Of a DNA stretch of 64,000 nucleotides, positions 17,556-28,100 are shown one piece after another (position 1 is the first letter of the stretch; every line of letters begins with the position of its first letter). The translations under genes were made by a program, and so were the position numbers. Origin of the DNA: Geobacteraceae bacterium (GTDB lineage: Bacteria > Desulfobacterota > Desulfuromonadia > Geobacterales > Pseudopelobacteraceae); assembly GCA_016720395.1 (NCBI GenBank), contig JADKKR010000008.1, positions 124,001 to 188,000 of the forward strand, written 5' to 3'. The notes beneath the pieces were generated by a model that saw nothing but the letters and a program-made list of their open reading frames with translations, searched no databases and was not told where the DNA came from.

Positions 17556-18542
17556 TCAGCGCCCGGCCAGCCTGCTCTCCCACCGCCAGGCATCTGATAC
17601 GATCCTGCGGAGGTCGTCGTGTTCCGGCAGCCAGCCGGTCAGACGTCCGATCCTGTCGGCCTGTGCAATCAACGAGGCCGGGTCGCCGGGCCGCCTTGCA
17701 GCTTCAACCGTCCTGAAGTTCACCCCGCTTACCTCACGAACCACTTCCAGTACCTCGCGTACGCTGCTGCCGCGTCCATAGCCGACATTCATGGCGGTGG
17801 GAATCCCGCCTTTTTCCAGGTACTCCAGGGCCTTCAGGTGGGCAGATGCCAGGTCCTCTATATGGATGTAGTCACGAATGCCGGTCCCGTCAGGCGTAGG
17901 GTAGTCGGTACCGTAAATACCGACGCTCTCCCTGATCCCCAGGGCAGCCTGGCAGGCAACCTTGATCAGGTGGGTTGCTTCCGGGGTCCGCTGCCCCATG
18001 CGTGCCTGCGGGTCGGCACCGGCTACGTTGAAGTAGCGCAGCGCCACATACTGCAGGCCATGTGCCGCGGATACATCCCGCAGCATCCATTCGCTCATCA
18101 GTTTTGATGTCCCGTAGGGGTTGATCGGGGTCAGGGCGCTCTCTTCGGAAGCCACCCCGCCATCGGGAAATCCATAGACCGCTGCGGTACTTGAAAAGAT
18201 GAAACGCCGGACGTTGTGCTTCACGCAGGTTTCCAGCAGGCCGAGGGTGTTGCGGGTGTTGTTGCCGTAATACTTCAGCGGAAGCGATACGGATTCCGGG
18301 GCGATAATGGCGGCGGCAAAATGGAGCACGGTTGTGAACCGGTGTTCCAGGAAAGCGGCTTCCAGCCTCTCCCGGTCGGAAAGGTCGCCGACGATCAGCT
18401 CTTCTCCATGGGTGAGCGCATCGCGAAAGCCGGTGGACAGGTTGTCATAGACCACGACCGTGCGGCCTGCTTCACTGAGTTGACGGGTAACGTGACTGCC
18501 GATATAACCGCAGCCACCGGTTATGAGTATTTTTTCAGACAT
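17556..18542 (-). CDS. galE: UDP-glucose 4-epimerase
   Basis: Interconverts UDP-glucose and UDP-galactose for surface polysaccharide and LPS. An extended short-chain dehydrogenase fold with N-terminal GGCGYIGS (NAD-binding), SSTAAVYG, and the catalytic Tyr-Lys in NPYGTSKL. The length of 328 aa is standard. It lies 18 bases after the isomerase-like gene, on the same strand. Confidence 0.94.
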   Translation of the reverse strand: MSEKILITGGCGYIGSHVTRQLSEAGRTVVVYDNLSTGFRDALTHGEELIVGDLSDRERLEAAFLEHRFTTVLHFAAAIIAPESVSLPLKYYGNNTRNTLGLLETCVKHNVRRFIFSSTAAVYGFPDGGVASEESALTPINPYGTSKLMSEWMLRDVSAAHGLQYVALRYFNVAGADPQARMGQRTPEATHLIKVACQAALGIRESVGIYGTDYPTPDGTGIRDYIHIEDLASAHLKALEYLEKGGIPTAMNVGYGRGSSVREVLEVVREVSGVNFRTVEAARRPGDPASLIAQADRIGRLTGWLPEHDDLRRIVSDAWRWESRLAGR

Positions 18543-18560
18543 GTGGTTTCCTTGATGGTC

Positions 18561-19328
18561 TCAGAGGTAGTTGTTGAGGTTTTTCAGGGCTCGTTCCAAT
18601 CGTTCAAATGTATGGGCCTCGACCGTGTAGACCGCACCCGGCGCATGGCGTCTCAAAAGGCTGAACAGCAGATCGAAATCGATCTGGCCCTCTCCGGGGG
18701 GCAGATGTTCATCAGTCTGACCGTGGTTGTCATGAATGTGCGCTTCGACTATGAAGGTGCCGAGACTTGCAAACCATTCCTCCAGTGAGACAGTTGTGAA
18801 CATATTCCAGTGCCCCACGTCGAAGCAGTGCCGGAAGCATGGGTCGTCTATCGCCTCCAGAAGGGCGCGAAGAGTGGAGGGCTCTTTTTCGAAGATGTTT
18901 TCAACGGCAATGATGCTGCCTGATTCTTTGGCGCGGGGGATAAATCCGTTCCAGAAATCGATGCTGTTCTTGAGCCAGTCGATCCGGCTGCTCCCGTAGC
19001 GGAGTTCATCATACCCGGGATGGAAGACAATAATCCGGGGCCTCAGCTGATCGGCTGCCTGAAAGACCTGCAGGAATCGTCTCTGCGTAACCTCGCGGAT
19101 GCCGGGGTCGAGAGCGCCGGGATTAAGATCCAGAAACGGTGCATGCAGTGTTGTTGACAGACCGGCGCTATGCAGTATGTGCGCCTGGGCCGACAATTCC
19201 TCCCAGACTATATGATCAAGGGTCTGCGCCGAAAAGAACACCTCCGGGTTGATGCGGTTGGCCACGATGTAGGGCAGGTGCTCGGCAAGCCGGGCATAGG
19301 GAACATGGGCATGGATATCAGAGCGCAT
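18561..19328 (-). CDS. Sugar phosphate isomerase/epimerase-like TIM-barrel protein
   Basis: 255 aa of the AP endonuclease 2/xylose isomerase-like barrel family. Metal-ligand type residues stand at strand ends: FHPG, VENIFE, CFDVGHWN, EAHIHDNHG, and a final TVEAH. The substrate cannot be told. ATG 19328 overlaps the end of the K+ channel gene by 11 bases and gives a sensible start (MRSDIHAHVPY); a 30-residue upstream extension inside the channel gene is unlikely. Probably co-transcribed with the channel gene and galE. Confidence 0.85.
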   Translation of the reverse strand: MRSDIHAHVPYARLAEHLPYIVANRINPEVFFSAQTLDHIVWEELSAQAHILHSAGLSTTLHAPFLDLNPGALDPGIREVTQRRFLQVFQAADQLRPRIIVFHPGYDELRYGSSRIDWLKNSIDFWNGFIPRAKESGSIIAVENIFEKEPSTLRALLEAIDDPCFRHCFDVGHWNMFTTVSLEEWFASLGTFIVEAHIHDNHGQTDEHLPPGEGQIDFDLLFSLLRRHAPGAVYTVEAHTFERLERALKNLNNYL

Positions 19329-20370
19329 TGGCGTGGAGATTCCTGTGCTGTTTAATGATTTCGTCCGTTTCAGGTCTATCAACCAAATCTTCCAGTTTTG
19401 CAATTGAATCAGGTTCACCCAGGACGATCAGGGTGTCACCCCCCTCGATTTTTGTCTGGGAATGCGGGTTAAAGACCATCTTCCCATGATGCTTCTTGAT
19501 GCCGACGATAATGACGCCAATTTCCTTGCGAAAGCCGGACGTGACGAGGGTCTCACCGGAAAAGGCGGAATGCTTGGGGATGGCTATTTCCTCCATCTGC
19601 AGCTCCATATGTTCCCGTCCGGTGGCTATTTCAATAAAATCGACCACATTCGGGCGCAGGATCGACTGGGCCATGCGGCTGCCGCCGATCAGGTACGGAG
19701 AAACAACCTTGTTGGCACCGGCCCGCATGAGCTTGAGGTCTGAACCCTCCTCGCCCGAGCGGGCCAGGATAAACAGGTCCGGGTTGAGTCCGCGGGCGGT
19801 CAGGACGATGTAGACGTTGTTCGTATCCGAGGTGACGACCGAGATCAGCCCCTTGGCCTGCTTGATGCCTGCTTTGAGCAGGGTCTCGTCCAGGGTGGCG
19901 TCGCCTTTCAGGTGCAGATAACCCTCTTCATCCAGCTTTTCGGTGGTCTCGATATCCTTCTCGACGATGACAAAGGGCAGTTTGTTTGCCTTGAACTCCT
20001 TGCAGATCAGCGAACCGATCCGGCCGAAGCCGCAGATGATGTAATGGCCCGAAAGCGCATTGATCTGTTTTTCCACTTTCTTCCTCCCCAAAATCCGCTG
20101 AAACTGTCCCTCAAACATGATCTGGGCCAGGCTGCCGACAATATAACCCAACACGCTGACGCCGACGATGATCAGGGCGATGGTGAACAGTTTTCCGGCA
20201 TCGCTGAGCGGTCTGACTACCTCGAAACCCACCGTTCCGAGGGTTATGACGGTCATGTAGAGGGAGTCGATGAAGCGCCATCCCTCGATGCTCATGTACC
20301 CCAGAGTCCCCAAGGTCATGAGCAGGAAAAACACGACCATCGATATTTTCAAATGTCTGACCGGATCCAT
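19318..20370 (-). CDS. Potassium channel protein with RCK/TrkA domains
   Basis: Two membrane helices (about 8-30 and 62-85) flank a pore loop with the filter TLGTVGF. An RCK_N domain (CGFGRIGS, NAD-type fold, about 108-225) and a TrkA_C domain (about 255-335) follow. The family consists of MthK/Kch-like, ligand-gated channels. The filter has GF followed by EVV in place of the common GYGD, a variant also seen in bacterial homologues. 350 aa, inner membrane. Confidence 0.9.
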   Translation of the reverse strand: MDPVRHLKISMVVFFLLMTLGTLGYMSIEGWRFIDSLYMTVITLGTVGFEVVRPLSDAGKLFTIALIIVGVSVLGYIVGSLAQIMFEGQFQRILGRKKVEKQINALSGHYIICGFGRIGSLICKEFKANKLPFVIVEKDIETTEKLDEEGYLHLKGDATLDETLLKAGIKQAKGLISVVTSDTNNVYIVLTARGLNPDLFILARSGEEGSDLKLMRAGANKVVSPYLIGGSRMAQSILRPNVVDFIEIATGREHMELQMEEIAIPKHSAFSGETLVTSGFRKEIGVIIVGIKKHHGKMVFNPHSQTKIEGGDTLIVLGEPDSIAKLEDLVDRPETDEIIKQHRNLHANAL

Positions 20371-20503
20371 GATGGACGCAGATTACCTGCTGGGGGTCTA
20401 AATTTCAAGCCTGATTATGTCAGGCACTGAATTACGGTGATTGCAGAATTCGTATGTTCTTCCGTTAAAGGTGACAAAAATCTAACAAACCATAAGGCTG
20501 TAA

Positions 20504-20531
20504 TTGACAAATACTGCATACTGTATACAAT
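20504..20531 (+). promoter_or_regulatory. Promoter with overlapping palindromic operator of the GntR gene
   Basis: TTGACA (20504-20509) and TACAAT (20526-20531) are 16 bases apart. The perfect palindrome TGTATACA (20522-20529) overlaps the -10 element, as expected for autorepression by an FCD-type GntR regulator. The longer string ATACTGTATACA (20518-20529) recurs at 42408-42419. Confidence 0.65.
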
Positions 20532-20562
20532 GTATCAAACTACACTACGGAGCTGTATCATA

Positions 20563-21252
20563 ATGAAAAGACCCATGGAAAAACATCTCACACTGCGTGA
20601 AAAAATCCTGGAACATATCCGTGACGCGATTATCTCGGGCTCACTCAAGGCGGGCAGCCGGGTGTCAGAACCAGAATTGGCCGAACGTTACGGCATCAGT
20701 CGCACTCCGATCAGAGAGGCATTCCGGCAGTTGGAGTCGGAAGGGTATCTGACGGTGATTCCCCGTCGCGGCGCAGTGGTAAGTGAGTTCAGCCAGAAGG
20801 ATGTGGAGGACTTTTATGCCATCAAGAGCATCCTTGAGGGCTATGCTGCCCGGCAGGCCTGTAAGAAGCTGACCGAGAAGGAGCTGGACAAACTGCAGGT
20901 AAATAATGACCGGCTCCTGGAGCTGGCCAATCACGATGATATCAAGACGTTCTTCAAGATTCATAACGACTTCCACGAAATGTTCATCAAGGCGGCCGAT
21001 AACGAGCGGCTGAGAGAACTGATCACCAGTGTTGTGACCAGGTTTCAGCGTCTGAGATTCATGTCGCTCAGCCTGCCGGGAAGGATGAAGATTGCGGTAC
21101 AGGAACATCAGAAGATTATTGAGGCCTTCCGCAGAAGGGATGCCGAAGCGGCAGAAATGCTGGTACGCAAGAATGCAGAATATGGCGGCAGGGTCCTGCT
21201 GGATGGCGGGGTCACCGCATCACAGCGGGCAGAGCTGCAGATAGATTTTTAG
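20563..21252 (+). CDS. GntR family transcriptional regulator, FCD (FadR-like) type
   Basis: N-terminal winged helix (residues about 8-75, ISRTPIREAFRQLESEGYL) and an all-helical FCD ligand-binding domain (about 85-215) with metal-ligand type residues (DFHEMF, EHQKII). Such proteins respond to small carboxylates or fatty acyl compounds. ATG 20563 is preferred; the frame extends upstream through the promoter. It lies ahead of selA on the same strand, with 52 bases between. Confidence 0.88.
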   Translation: MKRPMEKHLTLREKILEHIRDAIISGSLKAGSRVSEPELAERYGISRTPIREAFRQLESEGYLTVIPRRGAVVSEFSQKDVEDFYAIKSILEGYAARQACKKLTEKELDKLQVNNDRLLELANHDDIKTFFKIHNDFHEMFIKAADNERLRELITSVVTRFQRLRFMSLSLPGRMKIAVQEHQKIIEAFRRRDAEAAEMLVRKNAEYGGRVLLDGGVTASQRAELQIDF

Positions 21253-21304
21253 TCATACTCTGCCTCGTTAATCTATTCATTCCGTCTATCAGGGTTTCAG
21301 GTTC

Positions 21305-22732
21305 ATGGTCATGACCGGCAGTGTGCGAAATATGATGAAGGAAATACCCAAGGTGGATCGGGTTCTGGCCTGGCCGGAGATTTCGGGCCTGCTCGCGAAA
21401 CATCCACGCCCGGAAGTGCTGGTCGCCATTCGAACGGTACTGGTACAACTTCGAGAACAGTTGCTGGACAACAGCGACAGCACGCTGCCTGATACTGCCC
21501 GGATCAGCGCCTTGATTTCATCAGAGCTTGAATCCCGCACCAGGCCGAGCCTGCAGACGGTGGTCAATGGCACCGGAGTCGTGGTGCATACCAACCTCGG
21601 GCGCTCGCCCCTGGCTGACGAGGCGGAAGAGGCGATTCTGAACGTGTCGAGCCGCTATTCCAATCTGGAATTCGATCTTCAGACCGGGGAGCGCGGCACG
21701 CGCTACGCACATGTCGAGGGTCTGATCTGTGAGTTGACCGGGGCAGAGGCCGCTCTGGTTGTCAACAATAACGCTGCGGCAGTTATACTGGCCCTTTCTA
21801 CGATGGCCCAGGGTCGCGAAGTAATCGTTTCCCGGGGTGAACTGGTAGAAATCGGAGGTTCCTTTCGCATCCCTGATGTGATGCGTCAGAGCGGCGCACA
21901 GCTGGTCGAAGTCGGCACTACCAACCGCACACACATCCGTGATTATCTGGTTGCCATAACAGAAGCGACCGCGCTGCTGCTCAAGGTTCATACCAGTAAC
22001 TTTGCAGTTGTCGGTTTTACGGCGGAGGTTTCAGTCGCCGATATGTCGTCTCTCGGCCGTGAGAGCGGTATTCCGGTCATGCTGGATGCCGGCAGCGGAT
22101 GTCTGATGGACCTTTCCCCCTACGGGATCTCCGGCGAACCGACTGTCAGCCAGTATCTGGCGGCAGGTGCCGATGTTGTCACGTTCAGTGGCGATAAACT
22201 GCTGGGAGGGCCGCAGGCCGGATTGATTGCCGGAAAGCGTCAGTTTATTGAGGCCATGAAGCGCCATCCGCTGCTGCGGGCTTTGCGCATGGACAAGCTC
22301 AGCCTTGCCTCGCTGGAGGCGACTCTGCGGCTGTACCGTGACCCGCGCCGGGCTCTGGTCTCGATACCCACCCTGCGCATGCTGACAATGACAGCCGGAG
22401 ATCTGGACCACAGGGCTGATGTTATTGTCAGACGGCTTCGCCGAAGCCTTCCGGATACGGTCACGCTGGTTAAACATCGCGGAGAATCGAGTGCCGGAGG
22501 CGGTTCGTTTCCCCTGCTTCAGCTGCCGACGACGCTGGTCGAGGTCGTGGTTGCCGGGCATTCGCCGCTGCAGATCGAAGCCGCCCTGCGCCGGACAATG
22601 GTGCCGGTGATAGGGCGCATCCACCATGATCGATACCTGCTGGATGTCCGTACGATCCTGGACCGTGACCTGCCGACACTTTCTCAGTCACTGGCAGAGG
22701 CCTCTGCCGGCCTCGCAAAGGAAAAACCATGA
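21305..22732 (+). CDS. selA: L-seryl-tRNA(Sec) selenium transferase
   Basis: Converts seryl-tRNA(Sec) to selenocysteinyl-tRNA(Sec) with selenophosphate. A PLP enzyme with the Schiff-base lysine in FSGDKLLGG (K298), the substrate motif VNGTGVVVHTNLGRS, and the length of 475 aa normal for the family. The start is uncertain: ATG 21305, or the ATG pair near 21332-21335 that gives MMKEIPKVDR. It shows that the organism makes selenoproteins, which fits the arsS gene at 47.2-48.2 kb. selB, selC and selD are not in the window. Confidence 0.95.
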   Translation: MVMTGSVRNMMKEIPKVDRVLAWPEISGLLAKHPRPEVLVAIRTVLVQLREQLLDNSDSTLPDTARISALISSELESRTRPSLQTVVNGTGVVVHTNLGRSPLADEAEEAILNVSSRYSNLEFDLQTGERGTRYAHVEGLICELTGAEAALVVNNNAAAVILALSTMAQGREVIVSRGELVEIGGSFRIPDVMRQSGAQLVEVGTTNRTHIRDYLVAITEATALLLKVHTSNFAVVGFTAEVSVADMSSLGRESGIPVMLDAGSGCLMDLSPYGISGEPTVSQYLAAGADVVTFSGDKLLGGPQAGLIAGKRQFIEAMKRHPLLRALRMDKLSLASLEATLRLYRDPRRALVSIPTLRMLTMTAGDLDHRADVIVRRLRRSLPDTVTLVKHRGESSAGGGSFPLLQLPTTLVEVVVAGHSPLQIEAALRRTMVPVIGRIHHDRYLLDVRTILDRDLPTLSQSLAEASAGLAKEKP

Positions 22733-23442
22733 GCGGTTTCAAGTCGTTTGCCCTGATACCGGCTGCCGGCATGGGAAAACGGATGGGTGCCTCCATCAAC
22801 AAGCAGTACCTGCAACTGGACGGTCTGCCGATCGTGGCCCGCACCATTTCGGTGTTCGAAGCATCACCCCTGATTGAGGCTATCTATCTGGTCATACCCG
22901 CTGACGAGATTCCCTACTGCCGTGAGCATGTGGTTGCGGCCTGCGGATTTCGCAAGGTGATTGCCATTGTTCCCGGTGGTCGGGAACGCCAGAACTCGGT
23001 CATGAACGGTCTGAAGGCCATGCGTTCGAGTGTGGCTGACGACGACGTGGTGCTTATTCACGATGGTGTCCGTCCCCTGATCACATCACAGCTGCTGTGC
23101 GAGTCCATTGATGTTGCCCGGAACAACGACGGTGCGCTGGTGGCGGTCCCGGCAAAGGACACCATCAAGACGGTCCGTGACGGGATCATCATTGATACCC
23201 CCCCCCGGGAGATGCTCTGGCAGGCCCAGACACCCCAGTCGTTCCGCTATGCCACAATCTACACCGCCCACTGTGAGGCTGAACGGGAAGGTTTCATGGG
23301 GACCGACGACGCAGCGCTGGTGGAGCGGCGCGGAGGTACGGTACGGATCGTGCGTGGGGATTACCGGAATATCAAGATCACAACACCTGAGGATCTTGTC
23401 CTGGCCGAAGCGTTCCTGGCCGGCGCGAGAAAGGAGGCCTGA
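22729..23442 (+). CDS. ispD: 2-C-methyl-D-erythritol 4-phosphate cytidylyltransferase
   Basis: Third step of the non-mevalonate isoprenoid pathway (CTP plus MEP gives CDP-ME). N-terminal PAAGMGKRMG nucleotide-binding motif; HDGVRPL and TPQSFR motifs are intact; 237 aa. The ATG overlaps the selA stop by four bases. A run of nine C lies in the coding sequence near 23199-23207 (codons for T-P-P-R). Confidence 0.95.
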   Translation: MSGFKSFALIPAAGMGKRMGASINKQYLQLDGLPIVARTISVFEASPLIEAIYLVIPADEIPYCREHVVAACGFRKVIAIVPGGRERQNSVMNGLKAMRSSVADDDVVLIHDGVRPLITSQLLCESIDVARNNDGALVAVPAKDTIKTVRDGIIIDTPPREMLWQAQTPQSFRYATIYTAHCEAEREGFMGTDDAALVERRGGTVRIVRGDYRNIKITTPEDLVLAEAFLAGARKEA

Positions 23443-23444
23443 CG

Positions 23445-24647
23445 TTGGCACCGCGAAAACCTGAACGGATTCTTATTGTCGATGACGAAGCTGACATTGC
23501 AGCCATTCTCAAGCTCCACCTGGAGGACTCCGGTTATATCACCGCATGGGCGGGAAACGGTCAGGCGGCATTGCAGATGCTGAACGACGGCGCATATTCA
23601 CTGGCCATTATGGACGTCAAGATGCCCGGCATAAGCGGTGTGGAGGCGCTTAAGCAGATCCGCGAGGCTGGACTGGATGTGGCCGTGATCATGATGACAG
23701 CTCATGGCAGTGAGGACCTTGTTGTTGAATGCATGAAATCCGGAGCCGTTGATTACGTCTGCAAACCGTTTTCTCTTGATGACATGCTGCAACGCGTGAA
23801 ACGAGCGGTTGCCAACAGGCAGATGGTGTTGAGAAAGAACCGGCTTGAGCGGGAGAAGGAAGATTTTTTCTTCATGCTTTCCCACGACCTGAAAAACCCG
23901 ATTACGGCAGTAATCGGATCCATCGATATCATGCGCGAAGGGCGTCTCGGTCCGGTTAACGTCGAACAGGCCGAATATCTTCAATCCGCCATTGAAAGCT
24001 GCAACGAGATTGTTGCAATGATAGACAATCTGCTGGACGTTCAGCGCTTCGAAGCAGGCAGGATGCCGGTCGTCATCCGTCCGTACAGACCGGCGGAAAT
24101 AGCGGCAGCAGCGGTTGAGCGTTTCAGCAAGGCGGCCGAATATGAAGGAGTAGAGCTTTCGCTGGAGACAGACGGGGATACGACGGAGGTGGCCGTTGAC
24201 AGAAACCTGATGGCCAGGGTAGTTGCGAACCTGCTGGTGAACGCCATTAAGTTCACTCCCGCAGGCGGGAACATCAAGCTTTCCTGTCGCTGTGTCAGGA
24301 GTACTAAGGCCCACCGGATCCGGATTCCGGTGTATTGTGTCCCTCCGGCCGGGTTCGCCAACCTGCAATGCTTCGTTTGTATCAGTGTCAGCGATTCAGG
24401 AAACGGAATCCCGCACGAGCATCTGGATCATATCTTCGAACGTTATACGCAGTCGCATAACGCCATTGGCCGTGAACGGGGCGGAGCCGGACTCGGACTG
24501 GCATTCTGCAAGATGGCAGTGGAAAGTTTTAACGGTATCATCTGGGCGGAAAGCGAGGCCGGCCTCGGCAGTGAGTTTATCATCCTTCTGCCGTGCTATC
24601 CCGGTACGTCACGTTGCGAAAAATTCCCATCGGAGGAGCAGTCATGA
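23445..24647 (+). CDS. Receiver domain-histidine kinase fusion
   Basis: An N-terminal receiver (phospho-acceptor Asp in LAIMDVKMPG, about residue 58) is joined to HisKA (SHDLKNPITAV) and HATPase (SDSGNGIP, GGAGLGLAF). The protein is cytoplasmic, 400 aa. Such REC-HK proteins relay signals from other kinases. The start is a TTG with AAGGAGG seven bases upstream, two bases after the ispD stop. The stop overlaps the next gene (ATGA). Confidence 0.9.
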   Translation: MAPRKPERILIVDDEADIAAILKLHLEDSGYITAWAGNGQAALQMLNDGAYSLAIMDVKMPGISGVEALKQIREAGLDVAVIMMTAHGSEDLVVECMKSGAVDYVCKPFSLDDMLQRVKRAVANRQMVLRKNRLEREKEDFFFMLSHDLKNPITAVIGSIDIMREGRLGPVNVEQAEYLQSAIESCNEIVAMIDNLLDVQRFEAGRMPVVIRPYRPAEIAAAAVERFSKAAEYEGVELSLETDGDTTEVAVDRNLMARVVANLLVNAIKFTPAGGNIKLSCRCVRSTKAHRIRIPVYCVPPAGFANLQCFVCISVSDSGNGIPHEHLDHIFERYTQSHNAIGRERGGAGLGLAFCKMAVESFNGIIWAESEAGLGSEFIILLPCYPGTSRCEKFPSEEQS

Positions 24648-25132
24648 CCATCAGACACATTCTTGTTACGATGCTGGTTGTTGCTGTTTTTGGCATCCGC
24701 CCGGCGACAGCAGCAGAAATCGACTTCAGTAAGGCCATCACCATCGGTTCCGGTCCCAAAACAGTTGTGGAGTTCACCGACCCGGACTGCCCGTATTGCC
24801 GCCAGGCCTCAAAATATTTTGAAGGCCGGACGGACGTGACCCGGCATGTGTTCTTTTACCCGCTTGCCAAGCATATCAAGGCCAAGGAAAAGATTCAGTT
24901 CGTACTTTCTGTGCCGGACAAGGTCAGGGCCTATCATGATGTCATGTCGGGCAGGCTGGATACGGTTCCGATTCCTTCGCCAACGTCCGAGGGTGCGAAG
25001 CTGCAGGAGCAGCACTTTGAAATTGCTAAGAAATCAAAGGTTGATTCCACGCCGACCTTCATAATCAACGGGCGCATTATCGAGGGCTTCGATCTCAAGA
25101 GGATCGAGGAGACACTAGGCTCCAGGCCGTAA
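24644..25132 (+). CDS. Periplasmic thioredoxin-fold protein (DsbC/DsbG-like)
   Basis: A signal peptide (residues 1-24, ending TAAAE) and a thioredoxin fold with the active site CPYC (around residue 49) and the cis-Pro in STPTF. It resembles the catalytic domain of DsbC/DsbG but lacks the N-terminal dimerization domain (162 aa), so it may act as a monomeric oxidase or as a cytochrome c maturation helper. The ATG overlaps the kinase stop. The 3' end overlaps the converging hybrid kinase by 18 bases. Confidence 0.88.
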   Translation: MTIRHILVTMLVVAVFGIRPATAAEIDFSKAITIGSGPKTVVEFTDPDCPYCRQASKYFEGRTDVTRHVFFYPLAKHIKAKEKIQFVLSVPDKVRAYHDVMSGRLDTVPIPSPTSEGAKLQEQHFEIAKKSKVDSTPTFIINGRIIEGFDLKRIEETLGSRP

Positions 25133-28100
25133 GTGCCGTTGACGGCATCTCTGCAGGCACTCTTGTATGGTCCGGACGAGTTCACCGGTGGTATAGGGCT
25201 TGGCAATCGAGCCGGAAAATCCCAATGTTTCGTATGCCACAATTGCCTGGTCAGCTGCATATCCGCTTGATGCTACCAGGCATGCGGCAGGATCAAGGTC
25301 GAGAATCCGCCGCGCTGTTTCTTCTCCTCCCGTTCCATCTGTGACGTACAGATCCAGGATCACAATTGAGAAACCTTTCCCTGCAGCCATGAACTCCCGG
25401 TACCGGGCACACGCCTCTTCACCATTCCTGCAGGTGACAACTGTAAAGCCCCTTTCCTTCAGCAGCTCTTCTGTAAGGTTTCGAATGAGTTCCTCGTCGT
25501 CCATAACAAGAACGGAAATCTCTGCCTGATCGTTGTGCGATTGCTCGCCAGAGGCAACGACGTCAACCTGTTTTTCATCCTCTGCCGGAAGCAGTATAGT
25601 GACCGTGGTTCCTGTGCCGACTTCCGATGTGATGTCTATGTGGCCGGTGTGTTTCGATATTATTGAATGGGTCGTGCTCAAGCCGAGTCCGGTACCGGTA
25701 TCCTTGGTGGAGAAGTAGGGATCGAATACCTTGTTGAGATCATCCTGGGCGATGCCGCACCCGCTGTCTTTGAAGACAATCTTCGCGTAATCTCCTGACG
25801 GCAGTGAATATATATTGTTTTCTTGCAGCGTCATCCTGTCAACCAGAACCGTCAGGGTGCCGCCATCCGGCATGGCATGGAGGGCATTGAGTACGATATT
25901 GTTGAAAGCCTGATTGATCTCCTGGCTATCGGCACTGATTACCTGATGCGAATTGCAGGTAATAGTCCCTTTGACGTTGGATCCGCTCAGGAAGAGTGAA
26001 ACAGATTCCTCCACAAGAGTATCTACCGGAACGGACTCATGGGGAGTGCTTGCGCCATGGGAAAATGTCAGCAACTGCCGCGCAAGTCCTGCGGCACGGT
26101 AGGACGACTTCTCTGCAGCTGCCAGAATATCTGAAACCTTATTCGTATCATCCAGGTTCTTTCTGGCATACGAAATATACCCGATGATACCGGTAAGGAC
26201 ATTGTTGAAATTGTGGGCAATACCTCCTGCCAATACACTTATGGACTCCAGTTTCTGGACCTTCAGCCGTTCGCTCAGTATGTAATCACGATCCGTTATG
26301 TCACGGATAATGATCAGCAGGCATGGATTGCCGTCCAGTTGAATGGTGCGGGCTGATAATTGCGCCAACAGTTTTGATCCGTTTTTGGTCTTGAAAAGAG
26401 CTTCAAAGTTCTTGATTTCTCCATGGCGTTTAACGACGGCTGCAAGTTTATCCCGGTCGTTGATATCATTCCAGACACCAATTTCAACAGATGTCCTGCC
26501 GATCACCTCGTCAGTTGTAAATCCGGTAATCCTGGCGAAGCTTTCATTCACATCAAGCATCATCCCGTCATGCAGTCGGGACAGGATGATTGCATCGGGT
26601 GATGCGTGAAAAATGGTGGAAAATTTCTCCTCCGACTGGCGAAGTATTTCCTCGTAGTGCTTGTGCTCCGTTATGTCGCGGCCGATGCCGATAAGTGTGC
26701 CTTTGCCGGTATAGGGGTCGTTGACGGCCGATGCATTTGCCGTGTACCACTGGTAGCGCCCATCCTTGCACCGTACCCGGTATTCGATGCCGCTTTGCTT
26801 TTCGCCCGTTTCCAAGACCCTCTGCAGAAACTCAAAGCATCCGGGTGCGTCATCATCATGGACAAAGGGTGCAAAAGGTTTCCCGATGGTTTCGTCAAGG
26901 CTGTATCCGAAAGCCTCGGTCCAGTTGGGGGAGACATAGCAGAAATCACCGCCGGGTGTGAGGGCGAAGACAACGTCATTGGCATTTTCCACGAATGAGC
27001 GAAAGCGCTGTTCACTCAGTTGTAATTCGCTTTCTATTCTCTTGCGCTCGGTTATATCCTGTCCGACCGAAAGAATCCCTGCTTTGGAGCCGTCTGCATC
27101 TACAAGTGCGTGGTTGTTCCAGGATATCCAGACCCGCTCGCCGTTCTTGCGGATGTTTTCATTTTCGTTGTTGATGTACGCCTCGGGATTCCTGCAGATG
27201 TTCCTGATCATTTCAGCCAGGTCACGACCGCTTGACTCTGTATCCGGCACAATTGTACCAATCAGGCTCTGCCCGATAATCTCGCTGCCTGAAAAGCCGA
27301 AAAATCTTTCGGCGAATTCATTGAAGTAAATTACCCGGCCATCGTTATCCCACTTCAGAATTATACTGTTGGCATTTTCAACCAGCTCCCGGTATTTGTT
27401 TTCACTTTCTCGCTGTGCGTCATCAGCCCGTTGCAGCCGTTGCGCCATTTCGTTGAATGCGGCTCCCAGATCTCCCAGCTCTCCTCCGGAAATATGACCA
27501 GGAACCCTGGCAGCCAGATCGCCATGTGCAATTCTTTGCGTAGCTTCCTGCAGGGCTGAAACCTTGTTGAGGATATTTCGCTTGCAGAAATATATCGCCG
27601 TGACGAGCATGATCAACATGGCCGGCATCAGGGTTCCGGTGCCGAGCAGGAGATCATTGCGCGCTTTGGTCAGAACAAAATCCTTGTTCAGTCCGGTGCG
27701 GATATACATGTACGGGAAAGTTTCGCTCTCCAGCCGCAGTTTCCTGTACGAAAAAATGCGCTGGATACCGAGATTCCCTGCGGCTTCAAATGTCCCTTCA
27801 TCAGGGCCTGCGGTCATCCGGGCAAATAAATCTGCGCGGTCCTGTTTGCCGACCAGGCGTGAATCTACAGAGGAATAGAGGATGGTTCCTTTGTGGTCGG
27901 TAAGCAGGATCGATGATGTCGGGGAGGCATAGTCATTGTTGTAGAAATGGCTGAAGCTGTTGAGCGAAAAAACGACGGCCATGACATCAGAAACTCTGCC
28001 AGAGCGGTCCTTGATCGGGTAGGCAATGCTTAGATTCGGGACAGGCTTGATTTTGCCGATGGCGTATTCTCCGGATGAGACCCTCCCGGTTGCGACGGCA

